NCBI GenBank assembly: GCA_903878085.1
Contig: CAIRGJ010000046.1
Coordinates: 124,001-188,000 of the forward strand
Length of the DNA stretch: 64,000 nucleotides
Direction: 5' to 3'
Source of the DNA: an uncultured Hyphomicrobiales bacterium
GTDB taxonomy: Bacteria > Pseudomonadota > Alphaproteobacteria > Rhizobiales > Xanthobacteraceae
Shown here: positions 1 to 8,520 of the stretch, one piece after another
Layout of the letters: the number at the start of each line of letters is the position of its first letter
Numbering within the stretch: the stretch's first letter is position 1
Program-made: the position numbers and the translations under genes
Notes under the pieces: generated by a model
Databases searched by the model: none
What the model was told of the DNA's origin: nothing
What the model saw: the letters and a program-made list of their open reading frames with translations, nothing else

Positions 1-649
1 TCGATTGCTCCGGCGCCTCGCGCACCGCGGCCGGCAGCAGCATGTCGAAATGCGCAATCGGATCGGGCGCCGTCGTGAAAGTGAATTTGTCGTCGGCGCC
101 GATCCCGATCTGGCGTTCGTGCCAGCCGCGCGTGGTCTTGACCGCCTGATTGATCGGCAGCGCGTCGAAGAATTCGTTGGCGATGATGATGGCGGGACCT
201 TTCGGCACGTCCTCAAGCGTCGCATGCCACGACTTGGCGACGCCCCACGGCTCCAGCGTGCGTTCCTGCGCGCTCTTTAACGCCGGACTGATCTCGACCA
301 GATGTACCGCGAGGGCGTCGCGAAACGCCGGGATCATCTGCACCGCGCGCAAGGCGTCGCTCATCAATGTGCCACGGCCGGGGCCGAGTTCGATGATGCG
401 GATGTTTTCCGGTGCGCCCATCTGGGTCCAGACGGTGGCCATCCACAGCCCGATCAGCTCGCCGAACATCTGGCTGATTTCCGGCGCGGTGATGAAGTCG
501 CCGCGGCTGCCGAGCGGGTCGCGGGTGATGTAATAGCCGTGCTCGGGATCGCCGAGGCACAGGCCCATATATTCTCCGACCGGCATCGGGCCGGCGGCGG
601 CGATGCGCCGGCGGATTTCGGTTTCGAGCGGCGAGTGTTCCGCCATCAT
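1..649 (-). CDS. MidA/NDUFAF7-family class I SAM-dependent methyltransferase (3' end beyond window)
   Basis: About 216 N-terminal residues are visible; the gene runs off the left edge. The frame starts at ATG 649 (a second ATG follows at 646). The family's conserved N-terminal block GDFITAPEISQMFGE lies at about residues 50-64, the SAM-binding motif ELGPGRGTLM at 87-96 and NEFFDALPI at 158-166. This order is typical of COG1565/DUF185 proteins (MidA; mitochondrial NDUFAF7 methylates an arginine of complex I). The bacterial substrate is not known. It lies directly downstream of lgt on the same strand, the usual order in Bradyrhizobium relatives, so the two are probably co-transcribed across the palindromic repeat at 667-741. 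Confidence 0.9.
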   Translation of the reverse strand, partial: MMAEHSPLETEIRRRIAAAGPMPVGEYMGLCLGDPEHGYYITRDPLGSRGDFITAPEISQMFGELIGLWMATVWTQMGAPENIRIIELGPGRGTLMSDALRAVQMIPAFRDALAVHLVEISPALKSAQERTLEPWGVAKSWHATLEDVPKGPAIIIANEFFDALPINQAVKTTRGWHERQIGIGADDKFTFTTAPDPIAHFDMLLPAAVREAPEQS

Positions 650-666
650 TGGCTCCGCGCTTTCAT

Positions 667-741
667 ACGCATGATCTTAACCGAAAACCGGTTCCCACCC
701 TCGGATCAAGTCCGAGGGTGGGCTTTTTCGAGATCATGCGC
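667..741 (-). repeat. Dispersed palindromic repeat, copy 1 (long form)
   Basis: The ends read GCGCATGATCTCG and AAGATCATGCGT on the minus strand, enclosing the core ACCGGTTTTCGG shared with copies at 1657, 12309, 25003 and 29825. The centre is an extra 12-bp stem (694-705 with 711-722). The lgt stop codon (TGA, 736-734) lies inside the element, so the repeat supplies the last lgt codons and its stop. A T-run follows the central stem only on the plus strand, where no gene needs a terminator. Confidence 0.85.
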
Positions 742-1567
742 GTATCGGGTGCTTCAGCGCGTAAACAATAAAGCCGACGCCGGCGAGGAACAGCGGGATC
801 GACAGCAACTGTCCCATGGTCGCGCCGCCCCACAGGAAGCCGAGCTGGGCATCGGGCTCGCGGAAGAATTCGCAGATGCTGCGCGCGATCGCATAGACCA
901 CGGCGAAGCTACCGATGATCAGGCCCGGCCGCTTCAGCGCGCCGGCGCGCATCAGCACGAACAGCACCGCCAGCAGCACCAGGCCTTCTAGCGCTGCTTC
1001 ATAGAGTTGGCTCGGATGCCGCGGTAGCGGCCCGCCGTTGGGGAACACCATGGCCCAGGGGACGTCGGCGGGACGGCCCCACAATTCGCCGTTGATGAAA
1101 TTGGCGATGCGGCCGAGAAAAATGCCGACGGGGCCGACCGCGCAGGTGATGTCGCCGAGCGACAAGATCGGCAGGCCGCGTTTCTTGGCAAACAGCACCA
1201 CCGCCAGCACGCAGCCGGTGAAACCGCCGTGGAACGACATGCCGCCGTTCCACAGTTGCACGATCTCCAGCGGATGCGCGGCGAAATGGCCGAGGTTGTA
1301 AAACAGCACGTAGCCGATGCGGCCGCCGAGGATGATGCCGAGCGTCACCCAGACCACGAAATCGTCGAAATCGAGCACGGTCAGCGGCGCCGAATTCTTT
1401 GAAGCATTGCCGCCCCACAGCGTCTCGGCGCGGACCAGCGCGCGGGCATAGACCCAGCCGAGCAGGATGCCGACGATATAAGCCAGCGCGTACCAGCGGA
1501 TGGCGAAGGGCCCGAGGTGCACCAGCACCGGATCGAAGGCAGGGAACGGAATAACGAGAAGGGGCAT
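734..1567 (-). CDS. lgt: Prolipoprotein diacylglyceryl transferase
   Basis: 277 residues. Lgt is the inner-membrane enzyme that moves a diacylglyceryl group from phosphatidylglycerol to the lipobox cysteine of prolipoproteins, the first step of lipoprotein maturation. Visible family marks are seven likely membrane segments, SFHGG (111-115), the Lgt signature [13 protein letters not shown] (152-164), RHPSQLYE (183-190) and [11 protein letters not shown] (229-239). Length is normal for the family. The last residues and the stop codon are encoded by the palindromic repeat at 667-741, so the original C-terminus may have been replaced. The MidA-like gene follows on the same strand. Confidence 0.97.
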   Translation of the reverse strand: MPLLVIPFPAFDPVLVHLGPFAIRWYALAYIVGILLGWVYARALVRAETLWGGNASKNSAPLTVLDFDDFVVWVTLGIILGGRIGYVLFYNLGHFAAHPLEIVQLWNGGMSFHGGFTGCVLAVVLFAKKRGLPILSLGDITCAVGPVGIFLGRIANFINGELWGRPADVPWAMVFPNGGPLPRHPSQLYEAALEGLVLLAVLFVLMRAGALKRPGLIIGSFAVVYAIARSICEFFREPDAQLGFLWGGATMGQLLSIPLFLAGVGFIVYALKHPIRA

Positions 1568-1656
1568 TGCGAGGTCCGGACAAGTTGGTTCGATGGTAAC
1601 AGCAAGTAGCAGAACGGGTCTTGCGGCGCGATGACGGTATCGCCATTGTTATGCAA

Positions 1657-1728
1657 GCGCATGATCCCGAAAAGCATGTCCTCGGCTTGATCGGGGATGG
1701 GTACCGGTTTTCGGACAAGATCATGCGC
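1657..1728 (+). repeat. Dispersed palindromic repeat, copy 2 (long form, 72 bp)
   Basis: Begins GCGCATGATCCCGAAAAG and ends with the inverse, TCGGACAAGATCATGCGC. It has the same length as the copy at 25003-25074 and differs from it at about four positions. It lies in the divergent region between lgt and the UbiK-like gene, ending 24 bases before that gene's ATG, so it may fall within its 5' leader. Confidence 0.85.
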
Positions 1729-1752
1729 AAGGAATAGCGCCGGAGAGCAACC

Positions 1753-2052
1753 ATGACCCAGACCAGCAACCGCATATTCGACGAGATGGCGCGCCTGATG
1801 AATGACGCTGCCGGCGTCGCCACCGGGGTGCGGCGCGAATTCGACACGCTGTTCCGCGCCCAGGCCGAGCGTATCCTGCGCGACCTCGACATGGTCCAGC
1901 GCGAGGAGTTCGAGGCGGTCAAGGACATGGCCCGCTTGGCGCGCGAGGAAAACGAGGCCCTGAAGGCGCGGATCGAGGCGCTGGAGGGTAAGAAGGGCGC
2001 GAGCCCGGCGGCTAAAAAGGGCGCTGCGCCGTCCGATCCGACCGGATTGTAG
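1753..2052 (+). CDS. UbiK-family (BMFP domain) accessory factor
   Basis: 99 residues with a conserved helical N-terminus (RIFDEMARLMNDAAG) and a predicted coiled coil at about 55-86, followed by a short Lys/Ala/Pro tail. This is the pattern of the BMFP/YqiC/UbiK family. In enterobacteria UbiK is an accessory factor for aerobic ubiquinone biosynthesis that binds UbiJ and lipids; homologues also show membrane-fusogenic activity in vitro. A role in ubiquinone synthesis here is inferred from the family only. The start ATG has GGAGAG a few bases upstream. A short terminator follows the stop immediately. Confidence 0.88.
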   Translation: MTQTSNRIFDEMARLMNDAAGVATGVRREFDTLFRAQAERILRDLDMVQREEFEAVKDMARLAREENEALKARIEALEGKKGASPAAKKGAAPSDPTGL

Positions 2053-2069
2053 CCCGCAAAGGGCTTTTT
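2051..2069 (+). terminator. Intrinsic terminator after the UbiK-like gene
   Basis: Stem AGCCC/GGGCT with a five-base loop, followed by TTTTT; the stem overlaps the stop codon. The stem is short (5 bp), so termination may be partial. Confidence 0.55.
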
Positions 2070-2089
2070 GCCCTTTCCTTGCCGTTTCC

Positions 2090-2118
2090 TTGCCCTTTCC
2101 GGCACCCGCCGCTATAAG
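2090..2118 (+). promoter_or_regulatory. Sigma-70-type promoter for rplY
   Basis: TTGCCC at 2090-2095 and TATAAG at 2113-2118 are separated by exactly 17 bases. This is a good match to a housekeeping promoter in this group and predicts a start near 2125, leaving a leader of about 95 bases before rplY. Confidence 0.6.
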
Positions 2119-2122
2119 CCAG

Positions 2123-2192
2123 CCCGAACGTCGGCCCCCGGCACCCCTGGAGGCTTGCCGCGTTCGTGGGCGGCCGAAAAAGCCGCCTTTTT
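2123..2192 (+). promoter_or_regulatory. Candidate attenuator in the rplY leader
   Basis: A 6-bp stem GGCGGC/GCCGCC (2169-2174 with 2182-2187) is followed directly by TTTTT (2188-2192), i.e. an intrinsic terminator 28 bases before the rplY ATG. An alternative long-range stem pairs CCCGAACG (2123-2130) with CGTTCGTGGG (2161-2170, one bulge) and uses the GGG needed for the terminator's left arm. The two structures therefore compete. This is the layout of a ribosomal-protein leader or other attenuator; the ligand is unknown. Confidence 0.45.
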
Positions 2193-2219
2193 CCATTGGC
2201 TTAAACTAAGGATCTGATC

Positions 2220-2972
2220 ATGGCGTCCGTCCAAGAGTTGAAAGCGACGGTGCGTCCGAAAGGCGGCAAGGGGGCCGCTCGGGCAGCACGTCGGTCCGGC
2301 AATGTGCCGGGCGTAATTTACGGTGAAAACAAGCCCCCGATGATGGTCCAGATCGACCATGCCGAACTGCGCAAGCGTATCTACGCCGGGCGCTTCCTCA
2401 CAACGCTGTTCCATGTCGATGTGGACGGCACCAAGCATCGCGTGATCCCGCGCGACTTCCAGCTCGATCCGGTGAAGGATCTGCCGGTGCACGTGGATTT
2501 CCTGCGCGTCTCGGAAGGCGCCATGATCCGCGTCAAGGTCGCGGTGCACGTGCTCAACGCCGAGCAGTCGCCCGGTGTGAAGCGCGGCGGCGCGGTCAAC
2601 GTCGTCACCCACACCGTCCAGGTCATGTGCCCGGCCGAATCGATTCCGGAATCGATCGACGTCGACATCGGCGATGTCGATATCAACCACTCCAAGCATC
2701 TCAGTGACGTGAAGCTGCCGCCGAACGTGCGCGTGATCGCCCAAGGCGACATCACGCTGGTCACGGTGGTGCCGCCGTCCGGTTACGCGGAAGAACTCAA
2801 GGCCGCCGCCGATGCTGCTGCCGCGGCTGCTGCCGCTGCTGCCGCCTCTGCTGCTGCCGGTACCGCACCCGGTGCTGCCGGTGCCGCGCCTGCGGCCGGT
2901 GCCGCGCCTGCTGCCGGTGGCGCTCCTGCCGCCGGCGCCGCTCCTGCGGGCGGCGGTGCAGCCAAGAAGTAA
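2220..2972 (+). CDS. rplY: 50S ribosomal protein L25 / general stress protein Ctc
   Basis: 250 residues. L25 binds 5S rRNA in the large subunit. The N-terminal RNA-binding domain (about 1-95) contains GNVPGVIYG at 27-35; the second beta-rich domain of the long Ctc/TL5 form spans about 100-190. From about residue 194 the protein ends in an Ala/Gly/Pro low-complexity tail closing with AKK, which makes it longer than most L25 proteins. AAGGA precedes the ATG. The upstream promoter and terminator-like hairpin suggest transcription attenuation. pth and ychF follow on the same strand, after a strong hairpin. Confidence 0.96.
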   Translation: MASVQELKATVRPKGGKGAARAARRSGNVPGVIYGENKPPMMVQIDHAELRKRIYAGRFLTTLFHVDVDGTKHRVIPRDFQLDPVKDLPVHVDFLRVSEGAMIRVKVAVHVLNAEQSPGVKRGGAVNVVTHTVQVMCPAESIPESIDVDIGDVDINHSKHLSDVKLPPNVRVIAQGDITLVTVVPPSGYAEELKAAADAAAAAAAAAAASAAAGTAPGAAGAAPAAGAAPAAGGAPAAGAAPAGGGAAKK

Positions 2973-3014
2973 CGCGGCGTAATTTTCGCCGCGTACTTTC
3001 GCTGCATATAAACA

Positions 3015-3048
3015 AAGCCCGTCCCGGATTCATCCGGGGCGGGTTTCA
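3015..3048 (+). terminator. Terminator after rplY
   Basis: Imperfect long stem AGCCCGTCCCGGA / TCCGGGGCGGGTT with a four-base loop. A smaller perfect hairpin (ACGCGGCG/CGCCGCGT, 2972-2994) precedes it, starting at the stop codon. The two in tandem probably separate rplY from pth. Confidence 0.6.
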
Positions 3049-3134
3049 AATAGCTTCCTTAGCTGGTCGCGTTTTCTGCGGCGAACCGGCCTCCACTTCG
3101 CCGGAAAACGCTCCGACACAAAGCCGGTGAAGCC

Positions 3135-3752
3135 ATGCTGCTTTTCGTCGGCCTCGGCAATCCCGGCGAACGCTACGTCGCCAACCGCCACAACATCGGT
3201 TTCATGGCGGTGCAGGCGATCGCCAGCCGTCACAACATCGCGCCGTGGCGCCGCAAATTCCAGGGCGTATTGGTGGAAGGCATCATCGGCGGCGACAGGG
3301 TGCTGCTGCTGCTGCCGGGCACCTTCATGAACGAGTCCGGGCGCGCGGTGGCCGAAGCGGTGCATTTCTACAAGATCGGCCTCGGCGACATCGTGGTGTT
3401 TCACGACGAACTCGATTTGCCGGCGGCCAAGCTGCGGGTGAAAACTGGCGGCGGCAATGCCGGTCACAACGGCCTGCGTTCGATCTCGGCGCATATCGGC
3501 AACGACTATCGCCGCGTGCGCATCGGCATCGGGCATCCGGGCGACAAGAAGCTCGCGGCGGCTTACGTGCTGCAGGATTTTGCCAAGGACGAAGGCCCCT
3601 GGGTGGAAACGATGTGTGACGTTATCGCCGACAATGCCGCCGTGCTGGCCGAGGGCAAGGATTCGACGTTTCAGAACAAAGTGCATCTCGCCATGGACGC
3701 CAAAGGCTTTAAAGATTTGGGCTCCGGCGGCGCGGACGATAGTAAGGACTAA
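3135..3752 (+). CDS. pth: Peptidyl-tRNA hydrolase
   Basis: 205 residues; releases tRNA from prematurely dropped peptidyl-tRNA. Family motifs are complete: GLGNPGERY (6-14), NRHNIGF (17-23), FHDELDLP (89-96) and [12 protein letters not shown] (106-117). By alignment with E. coli Pth, Asn9, His19, Asp91 and Asn112 correspond to Asn10, His20, Asp93 and Asn114. The C-terminus is a charged tail. The stop is six bases before ychF, so the two are an operon, an arrangement common in alphaproteobacteria. Confidence 0.97.
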   Translation: MLLFVGLGNPGERYVANRHNIGFMAVQAIASRHNIAPWRRKFQGVLVEGIIGGDRVLLLLPGTFMNESGRAVAEAVHFYKIGLGDIVVFHDELDLPAAKLRVKTGGGNAGHNGLRSISAHIGNDYRRVRIGIGHPGDKKLAAAYVLQDFAKDEGPWVETMCDVIADNAAVLAEGKDSTFQNKVHLAMDAKGFKDLGSGGADDSKD

Positions 3753-3758
3753 GCGATC

Positions 3759-4865
3759 ATGGGATTCAAATGCGGCATCGTCGGCCTGCCCAATGTCGGC
3801 AAGTCGACCCTCTTCAACGCGCTGACGCAGACGGCGGCGGCGCAGGCGGCGAATTATCCGTTCTGCACCATTGAGCCGAATGTCGGCGAGATCGCGGTGC
3901 CGGACCCGCGCATGGAAAAACTCGCGGCGCTGGCGGGGTCGGAGCAGATCATTCCGACCCGCATCACCTTCGTCGACATCGCTGGCCTGGTGCGCGGCGC
4001 GTCGAAAGGCGAAGGGCTCGGCAACAAGTTCCTCGCCACGATCCGCGAGGTCGATGCCATCGTTCACGTCGTGCGCTGTTTCGAGGATAGCGACATCACC
4101 CATGTCGAAGGCAAGATCGATCCGACCGCCGACATCGAGATTATCGAGACCGAGCTGATGCTCGCCGATCTCGACAGTCTGGAAAAGCGCGTCGACGCGC
4201 TGGAGAAAAAGGCCAAGGGTAGCGGCGAGGACGCCAAACTCGCCAAGGAAACGCTCGATCTGGTCAACCGCTCGCTGGTGCTATTGCGCGAGGGCAAGCC
4301 GGCGCGTCTGGTCGAACGCAAGCCCGACGAGGAAAAGCTGTTTCATTCGCTCGGCCTTTTGACCTCGGCGCCGGTTTTGTACGCCTGCAACGTCGAGGAA
4401 GGCGCGGCGGCGACCGGCAACGAGTTCTCCCGCAAGGTCGAGGAACTGGCCAAGAAGGAAGGCGCGGTCGCGGTGGTGATTTCGGCCAAGATCGAGTCGG
4501 AAATCGCGACCTTGCCGGCGGCCGAGCGCGCCGACTTTCTCGAGGCGGTGGGCTTGAAGGAAACCGGGCTCGACCGGCTGATCCGCGCCGGCTACGGGCT
4601 GCTGCATCTGGTGACCTATTTCACCGTCGGGCCGAAGGAAACGCGGGCCTGGACCATCACCCATGGCACCAAGGCGCCGCAGGCGGCCGGCGTGATCCAT
4701 ACCGATTTCGAGCACGGCTTCATCCGCGCCGAGACCATCGGTTATGACGATTATATTCGCACCGGCGGCGAAGTCGGCGCCAAAGAGGCCGGCAAGATGC
4801 GGCTTGAGGGCAAGGAATACGTCGTTGCCGACGGCGACGTGATGCATTTCAGGTTTGCGAATTAG
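3759..4865 (+). CDS. ychF: Redox-regulated ATPase YchF (Obg-like)
   Basis: 368 residues, full length. The P-loop GLPNVGKST is at 9-17, and [14 protein letters not shown] carries the G3 region. A helical coiled-coil segment is inserted around 130-160, and a TGS domain forms the C-terminus. The G4 motif reads NVEE instead of NKxD, the known hallmark of YchF/OLA1 proteins, which prefer ATP. YchF associates with ribosomes and affects oxidative stress responses in E. coli. It is co-transcribed with pth. Confidence 0.97.
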   Translation: MGFKCGIVGLPNVGKSTLFNALTQTAAAQAANYPFCTIEPNVGEIAVPDPRMEKLAALAGSEQIIPTRITFVDIAGLVRGASKGEGLGNKFLATIREVDAIVHVVRCFEDSDITHVEGKIDPTADIEIIETELMLADLDSLEKRVDALEKKAKGSGEDAKLAKETLDLVNRSLVLLREGKPARLVERKPDEEKLFHSLGLLTSAPVLYACNVEEGAAATGNEFSRKVEELAKKEGAVAVVISAKIESEIATLPAAERADFLEAVGLKETGLDRLIRAGYGLLHLVTYFTVGPKETRAWTITHGTKAPQAAGVIHTDFEHGFIRAETIGYDDYIRTGGEVGAKEAGKMRLEGKEYVVADGDVMHFRFAN

Positions 4866-4913
4866 CACCGGTGGCGGTGTGACAAGCGCAGGTCTGCCGG
4901 GTTAGAAAGCCGC

Positions 4914-5369
4914 ATGCCGAAGCTGCATTGGGAAGATTTCCAGCCGGGCGCCGTCGCCATTTATGGTCCACGGCTGGTGACACGCGAGGAAATCGTCGCC
5001 TTCGCCGCCGAGTTCGATCCGCAGCCGATGCACCTCGATGAGGCCGCGGCGAGCGCCACTATTCTCGGCGGGCTTGGCGCGTCGGGCTGGCACACCTGCT
5101 GCCTGACGATGCGGATCATCGCCGACGGTTTTCTTCTCAATTCCACGTCGATGGGCGCGCCCGGCATCGAGGAAGTGCGCTGGCTGGCGCCGTTGCGGCC
5201 GGGCACGCGCATCCGCGTCCGCGCCACCGTGCTCGACACCCGCGCCTCGAAGAGCCGCCCCGAGATGGGCCTGGCGAAAATGAACTTCGAGGTGCTCGAC
5301 GATGCCGACGCTATCGTCATGACGTTAATCACCACCTTCATGCTGGGCCGCCGCGAGGTGCCGGCGTGA
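4914..5369 (+). CDS. MaoC-family hot-dog dehydratase (first of pair)
   Basis: 151 residues with the MaoC hydratase block EFDPQPMHLDEAAA (33-46). Asp35 and His40 fit the catalytic Asp/His pair of (R)-specific enoyl-CoA hydratases. GASGWHT follows, as usual in this family. It overlaps the second MaoC gene by four bases (GTGA). Two adjacent single hot-dog proteins suggest a heterodimer, or sequential hydratases acting on acyl-CoAs; the substrate cannot be read from sequence. Confidence 0.9.
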   Translation: MPKLHWEDFQPGAVAIYGPRLVTREEIVAFAAEFDPQPMHLDEAAASATILGGLGASGWHTCCLTMRIIADGFLLNSTSMGAPGIEEVRWLAPLRPGTRIRVRATVLDTRASKSRPEMGLAKMNFEVLDDADAIVMTLITTFMLGRREVPA

Positions 5370-5848
5370 AATATTTCGAGGACCTCGAGGTCGGCGACGT
5401 CACGGCGATCGGCCGCCACACCTTCACCGCCGACGAGATCAAGGCTTTCGCGCAGCGTTTCGATCCGCAATTGTTTCACCTCGACGAAGCCGCGGCCGAG
5501 GCCTCCCATTTCGGGGCGCTGTGCGCGTCGGGCTGGCACACCGCCGTGATCTGGATGCGGCTGATGATCGATCACCGTCGCGGTCTCGTGGAAGCGGCGC
5601 GCGCGCGCGGCGAGCTGGTCGCCGCCATCGGCCCGGCGCTCGGCCTGCGCGATATGAAATGGCTCAAGCCGGTCTATGTCGGCGATACGATCGAATATAA
5701 AGCCGAAGTCACCGGATTGCGCACGTCCGGCAGCCGGCCGCGTTCGGGGCTGATGACGACGTTCTCGACCGGCGTCAATCAGAACGGCGAGCCTGTGATT
5801 TCGTTCGTGAGCACCACCTTCGTCGAGCGCCGTCCGGAACAGCCATGA
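5366..5848 (+). CDS. MaoC-family hot-dog dehydratase (second of pair)
   Basis: 160 residues, GTG start inside the stop of the preceding gene. RFDPQLFHLDEAAAEA (31-46) carries the Asp33/His38 pair, and ALCASGWHTA follows. It is clearly related to the neighbouring MaoC gene (shared FDPQ..HLDEAA and ASGWHT blocks), so the two probably arose by duplication. It overlaps the MFS gene by four bases (ATGA), so all three genes are translationally coupled. Confidence 0.9.
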   Translation: MKYFEDLEVGDVTAIGRHTFTADEIKAFAQRFDPQLFHLDEAAAEASHFGALCASGWHTAVIWMRLMIDHRRGLVEAARARGELVAAIGPALGLRDMKWLKPVYVGDTIEYKAEVTGLRTSGSRPRSGLMTTFSTGVNQNGEPVISFVSTTFVERRPEQP

Positions 5849-7044
5849 CCGCATCCGGCGAAACCGCGATCGCCGCCAAAAGCGACGAGCGCCGTGCCGC
5901 CGGTGTCGCCTGCGGCGCCCATGCGCTGCACGACGGCTACACCGACCTCATTTATGTGCTGCTACCGATCTGGCAGAGCGAGTTCGGCCTCGGCTTTGCC
6001 GCCCTGGGCCTGATGAAGACGGTATTCTCCGGCACGCTCGCCGGCTTTCAGATTCCATCGGGCTTGCTGGCCGAACGCTTCGGCGCGCCGCTGGTGCTGG
6101 CGCTCGGCACCGCCCTGGCGGGCTTCGGCTATTGCCTCGCCGGGTTGAGCAACGGCGTGATGTGGCTGGTGGCCTCTTTGTTTGTCGCCGGGCTCGGCGC
6201 CAGCACCCAGCACCCGCTGGCATCGACGCTGATTGCGCATGCCTTCTCGGGCGCACGGTCGCGCGCCGCGCTTGGCACTTATAATTTCGCTGGCGACATC
6301 GGCAAGATGAGCGTTCCGGCGGCGGCGTCGCTGCTGTTCGTGGTGCTGCCGTGGCGCGAGGCGGTGGCGCTGCTCGGCGGCATCGGCATCGTGGCGGCGA
6401 TCGTCATCTTTATCGTCATGCCGCGGTATCGCGACGAGCATTTGCCGGCGAAGACAGAAGCCGCCGCGCGTGGCTCCCGTACGAGCGGCTACGGCTTTCC
6501 GTTGCTGCTGTCGATCGGCGTGATCGACAGCGCCACGCGCATGGCGTTTCTGACGTTTCTGCCGTTCGTGCTGACCGCCAAGGGCGCCAGCCTGCCGACC
6601 GTCGGCCTGGCACTGACGCTGGTGTTTGCCGGCGGCGCGGCCGGCAAACTGGTCTGCGCCTGGATCGGCGCGCGCATCGGCACGGTGGCGACGGTGTGGC
6701 TGACCGAGACAGTGACCGCGCTGGGCATCGTCGCGCTGTTGCCGCTGTCGCTTGAGGCGTCGTTGATCCTGTTGCCGATTGTCGGCATCGCGCTCAATGG
6801 CACCTCGTCGGTGCTCTATGGTTCGGTGCCCGATCTGGTGACGCCGGCGAAGCGGCAGCGCGCCTTCGGCATTTTCTACACCGGCACCATCGGGGCGGGC
6901 GCGGTGTCGCCGGCGATCTATGGTTTGCTCGGCGACGCGGTCGGCGTGACGTCGGCGCTGGTGGTCGTTGCCGCCGTGGTGCTGCTGACGCTGCCGATCA
7001 CGCTGGTGCTGCGCCCCGCGCTGGTGACCGCTACCGAGTCTTGA
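5845..7044 (+). CDS. MFS transporter (fosmidomycin-resistance-like)
   Basis: 399 residues with about twelve hydrophobic segments. The N-terminus HALHDGYTDLIYVLLPIW resembles the Fsr/FsR-like branch of the major facilitator superfamily, which includes fosmidomycin-resistance exporters. Translational coupling to the two MaoC genes suggests it moves a substrate or product of that short pathway. The 3' end overlaps the convergent gene on the other strand by 14 bases. Specific cargo is unknown. Confidence 0.85.
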   Translation: MTASGETAIAAKSDERRAAGVACGAHALHDGYTDLIYVLLPIWQSEFGLGFAALGLMKTVFSGTLAGFQIPSGLLAERFGAPLVLALGTALAGFGYCLAGLSNGVMWLVASLFVAGLGASTQHPLASTLIAHAFSGARSRAALGTYNFAGDIGKMSVPAAASLLFVVLPWREAVALLGGIGIVAAIVIFIVMPRYRDEHLPAKTEAAARGSRTSGYGFPLLLSIGVIDSATRMAFLTFLPFVLTAKGASLPTVGLALTLVFAGGAAGKLVCAWIGARIGTVATVWLTETVTALGIVALLPLSLEASLILLPIVGIALNGTSSVLYGSVPDLVTPAKRQRAFGIFYTGTIGAGAVSPAIYGLLGDAVGVTSALVVVAAVVLLTLPITLVLRPALVTATES

Positions 7045-7417
7045 TCTTGACCTGGGTGACGACGGCGGACGGCAGCACGTCGAGATAAGGCCCGAGCAGA
7101 AAAGCCTCGCCCGACCCTTTGCCGTACATGCGGTCGTGCGCGTCCATCATCGCGCGCACCGGGCGCCCGCAGGCCGCAATCGAATCCACGATCAGGTCGT
7201 TGATCTCGCCCGGGTGCATACCGGGGCTATAGCGCGGATCGCCGGCGATCTTGCGCAGGATGCAATCGGTCGCCGTGCGCACCAGCGGCAGCAGCGCGGC
7301 GTCCTTCTGGCGCACCGACATTTGCAGCCAGGGGTTTGGATCGGGGGCGGCGGGAGTTTCGGTAGCAAGCGAGACATTCAACACAAGCGACAAGCCAACC
7401 ATCGCTTCGAGAATCAT
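7031..7417 (-). CDS. Hypothetical exported protein
   Basis: 128 residues starting with a hydrophobic signal-like segment (MILEAMVGLSLVLNVSLA). The rest is soluble, with CILRKIAGDPRYSPGMHPGEINDLIVDSIAACGRP holding two well-spaced cysteines that could form a disulfide. Codon use matches its neighbours and the frame is open throughout, so it looks like a real gene. I do not recognise a family. It converges on and overlaps the MFS gene. Confidence 0.65.
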   Translation of the reverse strand: MILEAMVGLSLVLNVSLATETPAAPDPNPWLQMSVRQKDAALLPLVRTATDCILRKIAGDPRYSPGMHPGEINDLIVDSIAACGRPVRAMMDAHDRMYGKGSGEAFLLGPYLDVLPSAVVTQVKIKTR

Positions 7418-7913
7418 CCAGGGGCCTCGCGAATCAATTTCGCATCGTTGGTACCAAGCGCGGAGTCGCGCCGCACGCGAAACTTGAATCGCCGACGCAG
7501 ATGCCGCGCCGCCGTGGAGTCTGAGTCACATCGGCGCTAATAGAACGAACCGAGTCCGAAACGCGCTAAGCGATTCAAATCGCGGCGTTTTATCGCTCTG
7601 CGGCGCTCGTCTGAAATCGTTAACGCCGGCGGAACCCAGGCGAACGTCGCCAGAAACGCGTCATGCGTGCATGATGGTGAACGACGGCGTTGTGTTGGTC
7701 GATCCTGCAACCGGCGAAGCGGCCGGCAAACTCGCCGAGTAATGTCGATGTGGCAGCGGTTAAACGGCCCGGCATTTTTCTGCGCCGGGTCGCGCCGCCC
7801 GTTTTAAGAACTGCAGCATTTACCTTGCCCGGGCGGGGCAGACATGCGGCGCGCTCAGACGCTGGATTTTCGGCGCTTTAGGGGGCATATTAGACCCTCA
7901 GGAGCCTTGAGTT
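7418..7913. other. Gene-free stretch of about 500 bases
   Basis: No convincing gene. A 23-codon plus-strand frame (7671-7742, MMVNDGVVLVDPATGEAAGK...) may be a relic or a very small peptide, without a ribosome site. Small palindromes occur, such as GCGATTCAAATCGC near 7570. The right end must contain the promoter of the 90-residue gene at 7914. Confidence 0.4.
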
Positions 7914-8186
7914 ATGTCGATGATCAACTACCGCGCGCCTTCGGAATTATTTCCCAGCCGCAGCCGAAAATCGCGCCGTCCCATTGGATACAAGCGTTTT
8001 CCGACCGCGGCGGAAGCGATCCGTTTTGCCATTGAGGAATTGCCGCCCGAACTATTGCTCGGAGCCTATCTCGAGGTCGAAGAAAAGCGCTTCGACGGCA
8101 ACGGTATCCGTCAACTTTATGACAGCGTCGACTATCCGCTGCCGCGCAAGGCCGTCAAACCGATCAAGGCCGTCGCCGCAAACTAA
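7914..8186 (+). CDS. Conserved hypothetical protein, 90 residues
   Basis: Small, soluble, basic protein with an acidic middle ([25 protein letters not shown]) and a basic C-terminus. It has no signal peptide or membrane segment. AGGAGCC lies upstream of the ATG. I think similar short proteins occur widely in Bradyrhizobium relatives, but no function is known to me. A hairpin with stem TCCCTTA/TAAGGGGGA (near 8219-8238) follows the stop. Confidence 0.7.
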   Translation: MSMINYRAPSELFPSRSRKSRRPIGYKRFPTAAEAIRFAIEELPPELLLGAYLEVEEKRFDGNGIRQLYDSVDYPLPRKAVKPIKAVAAN

Positions 8187-8302
8187 CCTTACCCGCAACC
8201 GCAACTCGCCGAGAGGCTTTTCCCTTAGTAAGGGGGAACCTGTTCGGCTTTGGCGCGTTCAATCGCATGCCAGCGCATTTCTGCAATCTATTGGAGCTAG
8301 CC

Positions 8303-8464
8303 GTGGCCGATACGAAGTCCCTCAGCACGATCGGCCTGATGCTCGGCGCCGCCGCCATGATGGTGATGATGGTCGGCGCCTTTGTGGTGTTCGATCACCT
8401 GACCGGACGTCTGAATATCGAGGACGGTTTGAGCGTCATCAGCCAGCCGGCGGCTGCGCGCTAA
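8303..8464 (+). CDS. Small single-pass membrane protein
   Basis: 53 residues from a GTG start with TGGAG seven bases upstream. The open frame extends upstream to an ATG at 8267, but that start has no ribosome site. One hydrophobic helix (TIGLMLGAAAMMVMMVGAFVV) spans about residues 9-29, followed by a short polar tail. It is followed by a good hairpin at 8499-8514. Function unknown. Confidence 0.6.
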   Translation: MADTKSLSTIGLMLGAAAMMVMMVGAFVVFDHLTGRLNIEDGLSVISQPAAAR

Positions 8465-8498
8465 GTCGCTCCGGAAATTTCATCCGCCTGCCAAAAAG

Positions 8499-8520
8499 CC
8501 CCGCCGAAGCGGGGAGTCTT
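8499..8520 (+). terminator. Terminator-like hairpin
   Basis: Perfect stem CCCCGC/GCGGGG with CGAA tetraloop, then AGTCTT. It follows the small membrane protein gene; the T-tract is weak. Confidence 0.5.

Noticed and set aside
694-726. Terminator on the plus strand between the MidA-like gene and lgt
   Set aside because: Stem plus T-run is correct in form, but both neighbouring genes are on the minus strand and the structure belongs to the repeat element.
7671-7742. 23-residue peptide gene in the 7.4-7.9 kb gap
   Set aside because: No ribosome site and no family; mentioned only as part of the gap.
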